From Bos javanicus (Eukaryota > Chordata > Mammalia > Artiodactyla > Bovidae), in NCBI RefSeq assembly GCF_032452875.1, contig NC_083897.1, forward strand, positions 14,118,854 to 14,182,853: a stretch of DNA of 64,000 bases, read 5' to 3'. Below the pieces are notes generated by a model. It saw only the letters and a list, made by a program, of their open reading frames with translations. It made no database searches and was not told where the DNA came from. The translations under genes and the position numbers were made by a program. Of the stretch, positions 1 through 12,454 are shown piece by piece. Within the stretch, counting starts at the first letter, position 1. The number at the start of each line of letters is the position of its first letter.

Positions 1-144
1 GAATGAATTAATGACTGAATAGATCGTATATGCTGGGATCGGAGATTCTTGGGGGCATATTAAATAACAGAGGAATATCAAACAATGCTACCTACATGTA
101 GAAGAAGTGTAATAGAGTAATTAGAATGAATCTCTCATTAAGAA

Positions 145-1735
145 AAAAATCAAAAGAAGAATGGAACTGGAGGAATCAACCTGCCTGACTTCAGGCTCTA
201 CTACAAAGCCACAGTCATCAAGACAGTATGGTACTGGCACAAAGACAGAAATATAGATCAATGGAACAAAATAGAAAGTCCAGAGATAAATCCACGCACC
301 TATGGACACCTTATCTTTGACAAAGGAGGCAAGAATATACAATGGATTAAAGACAATCTCTTTAACAAGTGGTGCTGGGAAAACTGGTCAACCACTTGTA
401 AAAGAATGAAACTAGAGCACTTTCTAACACCATACACAAAAATAAACTCAAAATGGATTAAAGATCTAAACGTAAGAACATAAACTATAAAACTCCTAGA
501 GGAAAACATAGGCAAAACACTCTCCAACATATATCAGAGCAGGATCCTCTATGACCCACCTCCCAGAATACTGGAAATAAAAGCAAAAAGAAACAAATGG
601 GACCTAATTAAACTTAAAAGCTTCTGCACAACAAAGGAAACTATAAGCAAGGTGAGAAGACAGCCTTCCGAATGGGAGAAAATAATAGCAAATGAAGCAA
701 CTGACAAACAACTAATCTCAAAAATATACAAGCAACTCCTACAGCTCAATTCCAGAAAAATAAATGACCCAATCAAAAAATGGGCCAAAGAACTAAATAG
801 ACATTTCTCCAAAGAAGACATAAAGATGGCTAACAAACACATGAAAAGATGCTCAACATCACTCATTATCAGAGAAATGCAAATCAAAACCACTATGAGG
901 TACCATTTCATGCCAGTCAGACTGGCTGTGATCCAAAAGTCTACAAGCAATAAATGCTGGACAGGGTGTGGAGAAAACGGAACCCTCTTACACTGTTGGT
1001 GGGAATGCAAACTAGTACAGCCACTATGGAGAACAGTGTGGAGATTCCTTAAAAAACTGGAAATAGAACTGCCTTATGATCCAGCAATCCCACTGCTAGG
1101 CATACACGCTGAGGAAACTAGAATTGAAAGAGACATGTGTACCCCAATGTTCATTGCAGCACTGTTTACAATAGCCAGGACATGGAAGCAACCTAGATGT
1201 CCATTGGCAGACGAATGGATAAAGAAAGCTGTGGTACATATACACAATGGAGTATTACTCAGCCATTAAAAAGAATACATTTGAATCAGTTCTAATGAGG
1301 TGGATGAAACTGGAGCCTATTATACAGAGTGAAGTAAGTCAGAAAGAAAAACACCAATACAGTATACTAACGCATATATATGGAATTTAGAAAGATGGTA
1401 ACAATAACCGTGTATACGAGACAGCAAAAGAGACACTGATGTATAGAACAGTCTTTTGGACTCTGTGGGAGAGGGAGAGGTTGGGATGATTTGGGAGAAT
1501 GGCATTGAAATATGTATAATATCATATATGAAATGAGTCGCCAGTCCAGGTTCGATGCACAATACTGGATGCTTGGGACTGGTGCACTGGGACGACCCAG
1601 AAGGATGGGATGGGGAGGGAGGAAGGAGGAGGGTTCAGGATGGGGAACACATGTATACCTGTGGCGGATTCATTTTGATATATGGCAAAACCAACACAAT
1701 ATTGTAAAATTAAATAAAATAAAATTTTAAAAAAA
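145..1735 (+). mobile_element. L1 LINE, 5'-truncated, ruminant-type 3' end
   Basis: This is the C-terminal part of L1 ORF2 followed by the ruminant L1 3' UTR and an A-rich tail. The ORF2 reading is broken: a stop lies near 482, an open segment runs 652-1225, and a frameshift near 1225 moves the usual WYIYTMEYYSAIK-type C-terminus out of frame. The 3' end carries the typical ATATGGCAAAACCAACACAA stretch before the A/T-rich tail. It is a dead copy with no ORF1 and no reverse transcriptase core. Confidence 0.93.
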
Positions 1736-1813
1736 TTAAAAAAGAAAAAAATCATTCTTGTCAGATAAATTTTGGTGGGAAAAATATAATTACGTAGGCC
1801 TCTAAGATCTCAG

Positions 1814-2087
1814 CGGAGAAGACAATGGCACCCCACTCCAGTACTCTTGCCTGGAAAATCCCATGGACGGAGGAGCCTGGTAGGCTGCAGTCCATGGGGT
1901 CGCTAAGAGTTGGACACGACTGAGCGACTTCCCTTTCACTTTTCACTTTCATACATTGGAGAAGGAAATGGCAACCCATTCCAGTGTTCTTGCCTGGAGA
2001 ATCCCAAGGATGGGGAGACTGGTGGGCTGCGGTCTATGGGGTCGCACAGAGTCGGACACGACTGAAGCGACTTAGCAGCAGCAGCAG
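1814..2087 (+). mobile_element. BOVA2 SINE (dimeric Bov-A)
   Basis: Two Bov-A units in tandem, each with the 'ggcaacccactccagt'-type core, end in an AGC repeat. A 12-bp target-site duplication (CTAAGATCTCAG) lies at 1802-1813 and 2088-2099, so both ends are exact. Confidence 0.95.
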
Positions 2088-2707
2088 CTAAGATCTCAGT
2101 TAAGTGTTTCTGTGTCCTTCACGTTTCTGATCGAACCTCTTGGCAGTAGAGGGCTCTTGAACAAGTTTCAAGGATGGTCAACCCACTTATATACAGTAAT
2201 TTCTAGGAAAAGAGAGTTTCACACTCCTCTGGTAACTGTATGCAGACACTGACTTTGTTGAAAGGTTTAAAATTTTGTACTCAGTACTTTGCATTATGCT
2301 CTATATTAAAGGGAGGATAGGGAAGGGGGGATACAACATAGACCCTTCTCTTATGGTATTACCATCCAATTGGCAAACTAGGTTCAAAACCCCAGAAATA
2401 ATTAGTGAGCAATGCAAGAGCTCTTTGATCACGTATATGGTTCAGACTGTCAAGTACAGTGAGAATTCAGAGAATAGGAAACTAGAGCAGATGGAAATAG
2501 ATGTGAAAGACCCGGTCTTAAGCTGAGTTTAGACAAAGCACAGTCTTACAGGATGAACAGAACTCAATAAGACAGAGAAGAGAATTAGGTAAGATGAGAG
2601 ACATGAAGGAAAACAAGGAGACATAAACAAAAATAATGCTTCCATGACTCAATCAATGGACCAGTTTGCTTAGAGCAGATATGCATCGGGGTAAGAGAAC
2701 TGAGTTT

Positions 2708-2965
2708 GGGTATTTATTTATTCATTTACTCATTCATTCATGGAACAAATGCTAAGTGAGCACAAGGTCATGTGTTGGGAATATTGTGAAAAATGGGACA
2801 CATTCCTTGCCTTCAAGTTGCTTGTGTTCGAGTAGTAGAAACAGATGCATAAGTATAATAGTGCTATAATAGAACTATGCTCCAAGAGGGCTCCTGACAC
2901 AGCCTGGGTGTGTCAGGGAAGGCTTCCTGAAGGACCTGATGGCTCAGCTTAAATTATAGTAGTAG
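2708..2965 (-). repeat. L2 LINE fragment
   Basis: The segment begins with an ATTCATTCATT-type run and then 'aacaaatgctaagtgagcac', as in the reverse complement of an L2 3' end. It ends with a 'ggaaggcttcctgaaggacc' stretch like antisense L2 ORF. Diverged and partial. Confidence 0.6.
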
Positions 2966-3084
2966 AGAGAAGAATGGACAAATCCTATAGGAATAAGATC
3001 ATGTAGCAGTCACATCAATAGTCCGCTCAGATCTCGCTGTGAGAGAACCTGCTTTGGAGATCATTGATGACCGACAGACTCTAG

Positions 3085-3473
3085 CTATAGTACCTTTGAG
3101 TCCATTGCAGCTTTTCCACCAGGCCATGCTTCCCCCTGGGGAATTCTCAGAATATGACTGGGCACAGCATGGTTACTAGTACCAGTCCATTCCTGCCTAT
3201 TATGAGATTCTTTTAATGCGAAATTTTTGCTTGAGTACTCCGCATCCACCTTGTCCAAGACTTTCTTAGAACTGCATCGCATTATAAGGCTCTTCCTACT
3301 TGATCTTTCCTCTTTTCTTTTACAAGTGTCAGACTTGTAACATGGTTTCTAAGCTCTTCCCACCTCTTCTTGCTTGCTCCCTTTTTATGCTTTAAAAATG
3401 GTTCTTCCAATAAATATTTTGCACGTCCAGTCCCATCTGACATCTGCTTTTCCAGGGGATTAAACTGACACAA
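3085..3473 (-). other. Two abutting short reading frames, unrecognised
   Basis: On the minus strand two lysine-rich frames of 63 and 65 codons meet at about 3282. Neither resembles a family I know, and neither has a supported ATG, splice signal or promoter. A decayed old repeat or retrocopy, or chance, would explain them. I do not call a gene here. Confidence 0.15.
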
Positions 3474-3774
3474 AGCCGCAAAATATATTCAAGAGAATGA
3501 GAAATCACACAGTATTACTTATGAGTAAGGGCCAGTGGAGGGAAATTAGATGAAGACGTAGATGGGGGTGAGGGAGGGGTAGATGAACCAGGGCATTGAA
3601 TACCTTGCACAGGAACTTGGACTTTAACCCTGTGGACAGACATAGGGAGCCATTGAAAATTTTTATGGAAGAATGAAGTGCAGATTTGTGATTTACTTTG
3701 ATCTCGCTGGACTCAAAGTGGAAGAGAGACTTGAAGGAATTAAGGCTATATGCATCAACCAGAGACCTGATTTT

Positions 3775-3985
3775 AAATTAGACCTCTCCTATTTATTATC
3801 CACATCTGTAAAATAGTAGTATTTGTAAGTAATTTACTCTGAGTCTTTGTTTCCTCATTTTTAAAATAGGGGAAAAGATCTACTCCACAGGACCGTTTTT
3901 AAATAACATATGGTAATATAGGTAATATGTGCCTAGCACAGTACCTGATAAAGTGTAGAAACTCAGTAACTGATATCTTTCTTTT
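3775..3985 (+). repeat. MIR SINE fragment
   Basis: It shows the MIR order of signals: 'tttcctcatttttaaaatag', then a 'taatatgtgcctagcacagt' region and 'gtagaaactcagtaact'. Diverged but recognisable. Confidence 0.7.
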
Positions 3986-4239
3986 CCCTTTTGCTATTAT
4001 TTTACACTTGTAACTTAAAAAAAATTAAAGTATTGGTTAAGATAGCAGAAAAAAGGCTAGATGCTTGGAGACTAATTAGGATACCTTTGTGGTGGTATAG
4101 AAGGAAATAAAAAGGACAGTGACAATAGGATGGCAGAAAAGAAGAACTTAAGTAACATTTAGGCAGAAAAACTGAGAGGATTTGGTGACTGCCTGGTTGT
4201 GGGGATTAAGTATGAAGATGGAACCTAAGATGAGGCCCA

Positions 4240-5207
4240 ACCACTGGCGGCCGAGCTTAGGCCGGCCTCGCAATCCCAACACGCATCATCAGCATCTCAG
4301 CCCACGGCGCTGGGAGGATGCTTCGCCTCGCTCTCAGGAGCACAGTTGTCTGTTTTTGAACCTCTCTCTGTGTTTGGACCCAATGGGCTACCTCCCCCGT
4401 GGTGTGCTCCTCCCAAAATCAAACTGGTATTCTGGGGCTCTGCTGCTGCTGCTAAGTCGCTTCAGTCGTGTCTGACTCTGTGCGACCCCATAGGCTGCAG
4501 CCTACCAGGTTTCCCCGTCCCTGGGATTCTCCAGGCAAGAACACTGGAGTGGGTTGCCATTTCCTTCTGCAATACATGAAAGGAAAAGTGAGAGTGAAGT
4601 CGCTCAGTTGTGTCTGAGTCTTAGCGACACCATGGAATGTGGCCTACCAGGCTCCTCCAACCATGGGGTTTTCCAGGCGAGAGTACTGGAGTGGGTTGCC
4701 ATTGCCTTCTCCTCCTGGCGCCCAAGATGTTTGAAATACAAAGATGAGATTCTTTTTGTTGTTGTTGTTGTTTTTCCTGGCAGCCCCCTCAGTTCCTCCC
4801 CCGAGTGCCCAACACTTTCCAGTTATATGTGTTTCCTGGATGCGTCCTTCCAGTTCTTGACAGCCAGCTCAGAGGGTGTGCTAATTCTCAGTTACGGTTT
4901 TCCTTTTTGCCTTCTTGTTCTAGTCACAAGGAAATTTATGAGAAAATAAGCTTTGACCTTTTTTTTTAATTTCTTTAGATTTTAAGTGGAAACTTGAATG
5001 CTCACTTTTGCTAAGAAGGGGGAATGGATGTGTAGTCTACACAGTGTACAATGAAGCCAGACGTACCCAAGAGGAAGACATTTTAAACATACCGATATTT
5101 GGCAAAACTAATACAATTATGTAAAGTTTAAAAATAAAATAAAATTTAAAAAAAAAGAAAGAAAAATAAAAATCACCTGCCATCTCAAAAAAAAAAAAAA
5201 AAAAAAA
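4240..5207 (+). mobile_element. Composite retro-insert with poly(A), parent transcript unknown
   Basis: A 968-bp insert is flanked by a perfect 13-bp target duplication AAGATGAGGCCCA (4227-4239 and 5208-5220) and ends in about 20 A. Its first 100 bases are CpG-rich, like the 5' end of an mRNA from a CpG-island promoter. Its last part (about 5090-5150) is a ruminant L1 3' end followed by a short unrelated tail ending 'cctgccatctc' before the poly(A). A BOVA2 lies inside. This layout fits L1-machinery retrotransposition of a cellular or chimaeric transcript whose 3' exon contained an L1 end. No intact ORF or recognisable parent protein is seen; a TTG-initiated frame at 4346 is not convincing. 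Confidence 0.7.
4440..4715 (-). mobile_element. BOVA2 SINE inside the retro-insert
   Basis: An antisense dimeric Bov-A starts with the GCTGCTGCT complement of the tail and ends 'gccattgccttctcc'. I could not find a clear target duplication, so it may have been part of the retrotransposed transcript rather than a later insertion. Confidence 0.9.
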
Positions 5208-5423
5208 AAGATGAGGCCCAGTTCTCTAGTGTGGGCTTCTGGGTAGAGAATATGGGAAGAATAGCCAGTTTCAAGTTCCATTTAAGATATGTTTGGGTTG
5301 TTGTGCTGTGGATCATGAATGGGACATTGAGATGTCCAGCAATTTGTCATACATAGAAGTCTAATACTCAAGAGATAATTCTGAGTTGGAGAAAAAGATT
5401 TGGGACAGATTAGCGTGTGTATG

Positions 5424-5706
5424 CGGAGAAGGCAATGGCACCCCACACCAGTACTCTTGCCTGGAAAATCCCATAGACGGAGGGGCCTGCTGGGCTGCAG
5501 TCCATGGGGTCGCTAGGAGTCGGACACGACTGAACGACTTCACTTTCACTTTTCACTTTCGTGCACTGGAGAAGGAAATGGCAACCCACTCCAGTGTTCT
5601 TGCCTGGAGAATCCCAGGGATGGGGGAGCCTGGTGGGCTGCCATCTATGGGGTCGCACAGAGTCGGACACGACTGAAGCAACTTAGCAGCAGCAGCAGCA
5701 GCAGCT
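5424..5706 (+). mobile_element. BOVA2 SINE
   Basis: Complete dimeric Bov-A with an AGC-repeat tail. The short target duplication TGTGTATG lies at 5416-5423 and 5707-5714. Confidence 0.94.
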
Positions 5707-5769
5707 TGTGTATGAACTCACCAAGGGGAATGTGTCAAGTAAGAAGAGCAATGAGCTGAAGATGAATTT

Positions 5770-6095
5770 AAAACTGACACCCTTTGCATAAATATGTGTT
5801 ACAGAATATTATCTTTGAAATATATTCAAATGAATCTGATTTCAACAGAGTTTTATATTCACCACTATCCATTTAAAAATACTAATACCAGGAGACCTAG
5901 CCATTCCACTTTTAGATATCTAAGAGCAATGAGTATATACATCCACCCTGAGATATATACAAAAATACCCATCGTATTTTGTTTGTAATAACCAAAACCT
6001 CTAGAAAAACCAATTGTCCATCAGCCATAGAATAGATAGATAAATAATGGCACATAGAGACATTGGAATATTATATACATCAGTGGTTTTCAGAA
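5770..6095 (+). repeat. Old L1 LINE, ORF2 end fragment
   Basis: The stretch reads like the L1 ORF2 C-terminal coding region: 'cctagccattccactttta', then 'tatacaaaaatacccatcg' and 'aattgtccatcagccatag'. Highly diverged. Confidence 0.7.
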
Positions 6096-6369
6096 GCCCT
6101 TTGCAACCTTAAAAAATTTAATTGAAGACACCAAGGAGTTTTTGTTTATTTAAGTTACTTATAACATTTTTATATTAAGATTTTTAAAATATTTATATAC
6201 TAGTTAATTTTAACAATAATAAATCTATCACATGTTATCATACATTGCATAATGCATATATAGTAATGACAATTACAGCTAAAGGTTGTCACCATAGAGT
6301 CTACAGTGGTTAAAGGATAATAAGAAAACGTTGTGAATGACATTATGTCAACATATTCAACATGGATGA

Positions 6370-7330
6370 AAAGGACAAATTTATTGAAAAATATAGTTTA
6401 CCAAAATAGATACAAGAAGCAGAAAGTCTGAGTATCCCTCTATCTATTAAACAAGTTGAATTTGTTACTAAAAAACTTTTCCAAAAGAAAAGTGCATGGC
6501 TTCATCACTGAATAGCACCAATTTTACAAACACATTCCAGAAAACAGGAAGAGGGAATACCATCTAGCTCATTTTGTAAGGCTAGCATAGCCTTAACACC
6601 AAGACATGTGAAAGATACTGTAAAAATAAAATTACATATCAATATCCTTCATATATATAGGCACAAAAATCCTTAACAAAACATTACTAAATAAAGAATC
6701 ATACTTCAAGACTCTGCTTGCAGGCATGCTCAATCCCTCAGTTGTGTCCCGCTCTTTGTGACCACATGGACTGTACCCCATCAACCACCTCTGGACTAAG
6801 TAGGGTTTATTCCAGAATGCAAGGTTAATTTAACATTCAAAAATCCATCAATGTAATTCACCACATTAACAGGATAAAAAAGAAAATCCACACAATCATT
6901 TCAATAGATGTAGAAAGAGCATATGACAAAATCCAATGTCCACTCATCACTAAAATTTTCAGAAAATTAGAAATAGTAAAAAAAAAATACTTCCTCAAAT
7001 GAATAAAGAGCATCTATGAAACACCAATAGCTAGCATCATAATTGATGGCAAAAGATTGAATTGTTCTTTCTTAAGATGGGAACAAGGCAAGGATGCTAC
7101 TATCTTCTCTTGTATTCAACATGGTATTGAAGGTCCCAGGCATTGAAAAGAAAGAAAGAAATTGAAAGCACTGAGATTTTTTAAATCCCTATTTGTAGAT
7201 GATACGATTATTAATGTAGAAAATCCGAGAATCTAGAAAACAAATGTTAGAACTAATAAGTGAACTTAGCAAGGTCAAAGAATACAGGGTTAATGTAGAA
7301 AATCAGTTGCATCCTTATATACCAACTTTT
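6370..7330 (+). mobile_element. Old L1 LINE, left part (interrupted)
   Basis: L1 ORF2 reverse-transcriptase region, for example 'aggtttattccagaatgcaa' and 'atccatcaatgtaattcacc' around 6805-6860. The element is split at about 7330 by two BovB copies and resumes at about 8557. A short antisense Bov-A scrap sits at about 6727-6780. Confidence 0.85.
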
Positions 7331-7796
7331 GCAAAAAAGGTCAGTCTAGTCCTATGGTTTTTCTATTAGTCATGTATGGATGTGAGAGGTGGACTATAAA
7401 GAAAGCTGAGCACTGAAGAATTGATGGTTTTGAACTGTGGTATTAGAGAAGACTCTTGAGAGTTCTTTGGACAGCAAGGAGATCCAACCAGTCCATCCTA
7501 AAGGAACTCAGTCCTGAATATTCATTGGAAGGACTGATGCTGAAGCTGAAACTCCAATGCTTTGGCCACCTGATGCAAAGAACTGACTCATTGGAAAAGA
7601 CCCTGATGCTGGGAAAGATTGAAGGTGGGAGGAGAAGGGGATGACAGAGGATGAGATGGTTGGATGGCATCTCACCGACTCAATGGACATGAGTTTGAGT
7701 AAGCTCCAGGAGTTGGTAATGGACAGGGAAGCCTAGCGTGCTGCAGTCCATGGAGTCGCAGAGAGTTGGACACGACTGAGTGACTGAATTGAACTG
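7331..7796 (+). mobile_element. BovB LINE 3' fragment
   Basis: The 3' part of BovB ORF2 (frames like GCESWTIKKAEH and RRLLRVPWTARRSNQS) runs to the characteristic 3' end 'gactgaattgaactg'. It is 5'-truncated and inserted in the old L1 just before a second, same-direction BovB. Confidence 0.92.
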
Positions 7797-7802
7797 ATAC
7801 CA

Positions 7803-8556
7803 ACTCTAATGGCAGAAAGCAAAAGGAACTAAAGAGCTTCTTGATGAGGGTTAAAGAGGAGAGTGAAAAAGCTGGTTTAAAACTCAACAGTCAAACAACT
7901 AAAATTATGGCATCCGGTCCCATCACTTCATGGCAAATAGATGGGGAAAAAGTGGAAACAGTGACAGATTTTATTTTCTTGGGCTCCAAAATTACTGTGT
8001 ACAGTGACAGAAACCACTAAATTAAAAGACTCCTGCTGCTTGGAAGAAAAGCTATGACAAACCTAGACAGTGTATTCAAAAGCAGAGACATCACTTTGCT
8101 GACAAAGGTCCATTTAGTCAGAGCTATGGTTTTTCCAGTAGTCATGTATGGATGTGAGAGTTGGACCATAAAGAAAGCTGGGCGCTGAAGAATGGATGCT
8201 TTCGAATTGTGGTGCTGGAGAAGACTCTTGAGAGTCCCTTGGACTGCAAGGAGATCAAACCAGTCAATTGTAAAGGAAATTGGTCCTGACTATTCATTGG
8301 AAGGACTGATGTTGAAGTTGAAGCTCCAATACTTTGGCCACCAGTTGTGAAAAGCCAACTCATTGGAAAAGCCCCTGATGCTGGGAAAGGTTGAGGGCAT
8401 TAGGAGAAGGGGGAAACAGAGGATGAGCTGTTCAGATGGCATCACCGACTCAATGGACATGAGTTTGAGCAAACTCTGGGAGATAGTAAAAGAAGGGAGG
8501 CCTGGCATGCTGCACTCCATGGGATCATCAGTCAGACATGACTTAGCAACTGAACA
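7803..8556 (+). mobile_element. BovB LINE 3' fragment, second in tandem
   Basis: It starts within the reverse-transcriptase region just after the YADD box ('ctaatggcagaaagc') and runs to a BovB 3' end at about 8556. The flanking L1 text reads 'ataccaac' before the BovB pair and 'ataccaag' after it, so the pair interrupts one L1. Confidence 0.92.
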
Positions 8557-9790
8557 ACAGCAACAATACCAAGAACAAACAATTGGAAATGAAACTCAAA
8601 AAACAAATCTATTCACAATAGCACTAAATGTAAAATATTTATAAATAAATCTGATTGAATTTCTCTACTTGGAAATTGCAAAACAAAACTGAGGGAAATT
8701 AAAAAGTACAGAAATGTACCATGATTCAATAATGTTAAGTGACAATTCTCCCCAAATCTATAGGTATAACACAAATGCAAAACTCCAGTAAGTTTTTTTT
8801 TTTTTAAATGCACCATTGAGAAAAAGAAAAGGCAAGCCAGATACTGGGAAAAATATTCACAATACATATATCAAACAAAGAAAATATCCAGAATATGCAC
8901 ACACACAGTCAATAATAATAAGATAAAATAACAATGCAAAAAATATTTCAACATACATTTCACAAAAAGAAGAGAGAAATGGCCAATAAGGTCATGAAAA
9001 AATACTTGAAGTCATTAGTCTTGGGGGAAAGCAAATAAAAAGCCACATTGAGATACCACCACATACCCATTAGAATAGACAAAAATTTAAAAACTGACCA
9101 TATCAAGTGTTAGCAAGGATGTGCAGCAACTGGAAATCTCATACTCTGCTTGTGGAAATGTACCATGGTTACGACCAATTTGGAAAGCATTTTGACAGTT
9201 TCTGAAAAACTTTAACATAAGCCTACAATATGATCCAGCTATTCCACTTCCAGATATGCATCTGTGAGAAATGAAAACATATGTTCAAATTGACTTGTAT
9301 GCAAATGTTCGTAGCAATTCTGTTTGTAAGAGCCCAAACTGGGAACAACCCAAATGTGTATCAACAGATGAATGGATAAACAAATTGTGGTATCCAATGG
9401 AAATTGGGGTATATCCTCAAAACAGAAAGCATCAATAAAAAGGAACAATTATTAATGCATGAAACAATATAAATGCATCTTAAAACCACCATGCTTACTG
9501 AAAGAAGTCATTAGAAAAATACATAGAGTGTGACTCCATTTGGTTAAAATCCCAGAATGCAAACGAATCTGTAATGACAGAATGCACAGATCAATGAGTA
9601 CCTGTACTTGAGCTGGGGATGGAAGGAGAGATTCAAAAGGTTGAGGCATGAGGAAATTTTGGGGAATGATGGAAATGTTTTATATTTTTCTTTCTTCCTT
9701 TTGAACTTACATTTTCATTCCATTTCTCTACAGAATTTTATCCTCATGAAATACATTTCTATTTTTGAAAGTCTTTAAACATCCTCAAAT
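8557..9790 (+). mobile_element. Old L1 LINE, right part (3' end)
   Basis: Continuation of the interrupted L1, with 'ggaaatgaaactcaaaaaac' at 8585 and the ORF2 C-terminal and 3' UTR region through about 9700. It is riddled with stops in all frames. Confidence 0.85.
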
Positions 9791-9974
9791 ATTTCTCTGT
9801 GATAAAATCATAGGCATATTCTTAAGCTGGTAAATTTTAGGGAAGGAATCAAAATGAAGTTGAGAATCTGGAAATTCTAGTTTGAAGATGATGGATGATA
9901 ACATTCATTTGGCGTTTACTATGTTAAATGACTAAATAACATTATCTATGAATGTCTTATTTGGCTACATAATT

Positions 9975-10130
9975 ACTAAATAGTTCATTGAAGGCAGGAA
10001 TGTATCTCAGGTGCCTGGCACATAGTAGATGGCTCATTGATTTATTTTCTCATTCATACATGCAATAAAGATTTCTTGAGCATTTATATGTAAAGTGCTT
10101 ACCAGGACTTGGGCATATAATGAAGGATGT
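9975..10130. repeat. L2-like fragments
   Basis: The text 'ggtgcctggcacatagtaga' resembles the L2 3' end in plus orientation. It is followed by 'cattcatacatgcaataaag', which resembles L2 in minus orientation. Short and diverged. Confidence 0.5.
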
Positions 10131-10944
10131 ATCCAGGGCTCCATAAATTTCTCTTGATAATTGATTGACAATTATTAGGCACATTTCAGAAATAGTGTGA
10201 TTCTCTTTTCTCCTATAAGTATAGGTGCATTTTGGTCCTACTAACCCTGTTGTAAAATCAAAGACACTATGACACAGAGATTAAGTGACTCACTTGGGGT
10301 TGTGCACTTTGTTGTGAGTGAAGCAATCATTAAGACCCTTACAGATTTTTTCCTGAAGCAAGGTGCTAGAGGAATTCATTCAGATTGACTGTGGTTTATA
10401 TTTTCATTTAAACGTTCTCATTTCACTTCTGCTGCATCCACCTTCTCAGACTCATATTTCTGAATTGCTTTACTTCCACTTTAGACACTGTCAGGATAAA
10501 TTAGACACCAAGGGTCCATGATATTATCTGGAGCAGAAATACTATAAGTACAAAATACAACAAAGCAGTTTTTTATTTCTATATAATGTAGTCCTTTTTT
10601 TTTTTTCCCCTGGAGATTGTTTCCCTAAGAGCAAAAACGGAAATGATAACTCGGTGAATGTTGAAGCATAAAAAAAGAAAACAAACTTTTATTTTACTAT
10701 ATATCCTCCATCAAGTGTAGCCAAAGGAGGGTGGGTAATAGTAAATATTTTATTGCCTGATGATGCATCTACAAATCATTCTGCTGAATAATCTGGTAGA
10801 TTCCTGACTATGAGCAGATAAAGGGTAATGACTCTGATTATACATAAACTTGGATCACATACAGGCAACATTTTTGCTGTAATCACCCATCCATGGCCTA
10901 GCCCACTCAGATGACATGGCATATTGTTAATAAAGCATTAGTAC

Positions 10945-11092
10945 CACAAGTACCACCTTCCCAGGTGGGACTAGTGGTAAAGAACCTACCTACCAATACA
11001 GGAGATGTAAGAGACACAGGTTTGATTCCTGGGTTGGGAAGATCCCCGGACAAGGGCGTGGCAACACACTCCAATATTCTTGGAGCCTTATA
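10945..11092 (+). mobile_element. Bov-tA SINE, truncated
   Basis: A tRNA-Glu-derived head ('ggactagtggtaaagaacct', with a diverged B box 'ggtttgattcc') is joined to a partial Bov-A unit. Confidence 0.85.
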
Positions 11093-11203
11093 TATGTGAA
11101 TTATATCTGAATTATATCATATCACATTTTTCACTGAGGCCATTGTTTCAGACAATTATGGTTTCCAACAAGATAAATGTAGTGTCAGACAATGTACTTG
11201 TGA

Positions 11204-11385
11204 TGTGTGCATGCTAAGTCACTTCAGTTGTGCCTGACTCTGTGTGACCCTATGGACTGTAGCCTACCAGGCTCCTCTGTCCATGCAATTCTCTAGGCAA
11301 GAATACTGGTGTGGATGCCATGCCCTCCTTCAGGTGATCTTCCTGATCCAGGAATTGAACCCTAGTCTGTTATGCCACCTGAATT
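11204..11385 (-). mobile_element. Bov-tA SINE
   Basis: Antisense Bov-A unit followed by a diverged tRNA-like head ('ggaattgaaccctagtctg'). Confidence 0.85.
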
Positions 11386-11543
11386 ATATCAAGATCAAAA
11401 TAATTTAGACTAATAATAGTAGCTGTTCATAAAGGATTAAAATATGGGTTTTTACTGTATAGAGTTTATGACTCACCATTGCTGTTAGGTTCTGTCTCCA
11501 TTCTGGTCTCTCTGAGAGAGCCATGATTATTAAGTCAAGTCTT

Positions 11544-12343
11544 TTTTAAAAATTATTTAATTTATTTTAATTGGAGGCTAATTACTTTGCAATATTGTGG
11601 TTTTTGCCATACATTCACATGAATCAGCCACGGGTGTACATGTGTTCCCAATCTGGACCCTCCCTCCTACCTCCCTCCCCATCCCATCCCCCAGAGTCAT
11701 CCCAGTGCACCAGCCCTGAGCATCTTGTCTCATGCATTGAACCTGGACTAGCTTCACATATGATAATATACAAATTTCAATGCTACCCTCTCAAATCATC
11801 CCACCCTCGCCTTCTCCCAGAGTCCAAAAGACTGTTTTTTACATCTGTGTCTCTTTTGTTGTCTCGCATATAGGGTCATTGTTACCATCTTTTTAAATTC
11901 CATATATATGCGTTAGTATACTGTATTGGTGTTTTTCTTTCTGACTTACTTCACTCTGTATAATAGGCTCCGGTTTCATCCACCTCATTAGAACACATTC
12001 AAATGCATTATTTTTATGGCTGAGTAATACTCCATTGTGTATATGTACCACAGCTTTCTTATCCATTTGTCTGCCAATGGACATCTAGGTTGCTTCCATG
12101 TCCTGGCTATTATAAACAGTGCTGCAATGAACATTGGGGTACACATGTCTCTTTCAATTTTGGTTTCCTTGGTGTGTATGCCCAGCCATGGGATTGCTGG
12201 ATCATATGGCAGTTCTATTTCCAGTTTTTTAAGGAATTTCCACACTGTTCTCCATAGTGGCTGTACTAGTTTTCATTCCCACCAACAGTGTAAGAGGGTT
12301 CCTTTTTTTCCACACCTTCTCCAGCATTTATTGTTTGTAGATC
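11544..12343 (-). mobile_element. L1 LINE, 5'-truncated, with target duplication
   Basis: About 800 bp of ruminant L1 3' end in antisense: the 3' UTR, then the ORF2 C-terminal codons. The 12-bp duplication AAGTCAAGTCTT lies at 11532-11543 and 12344-12355. The minus-strand frames at 11893-12245 are ORF2 C-terminus split by a frameshift. Confidence 0.95.
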
Positions 12344-12454
12344 AAGTCAAGTCTTGTGGGAGAAACAAAGTTCCCCCACCAGAATGTGAAGTGCATGCAG
12401 GTGTGGAACCTGATTGAATTAGCAGTGTCTTCCTAGTATATTGTTCTTAGAATG

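Noticed and set aside
652..1269. A 205-codon plus-strand gene
   Set aside because: It is the C-terminal ORF2 segment of a 5'-truncated L1 with a frameshift near 1225 and an upstream stop.
3085..3473. A broken lysine-rich gene or processed pseudogene on the minus strand
   Set aside because: Two abutting frames only, with no poly(A), target duplication or family resemblance that I can support. Kept as a low-confidence feature.
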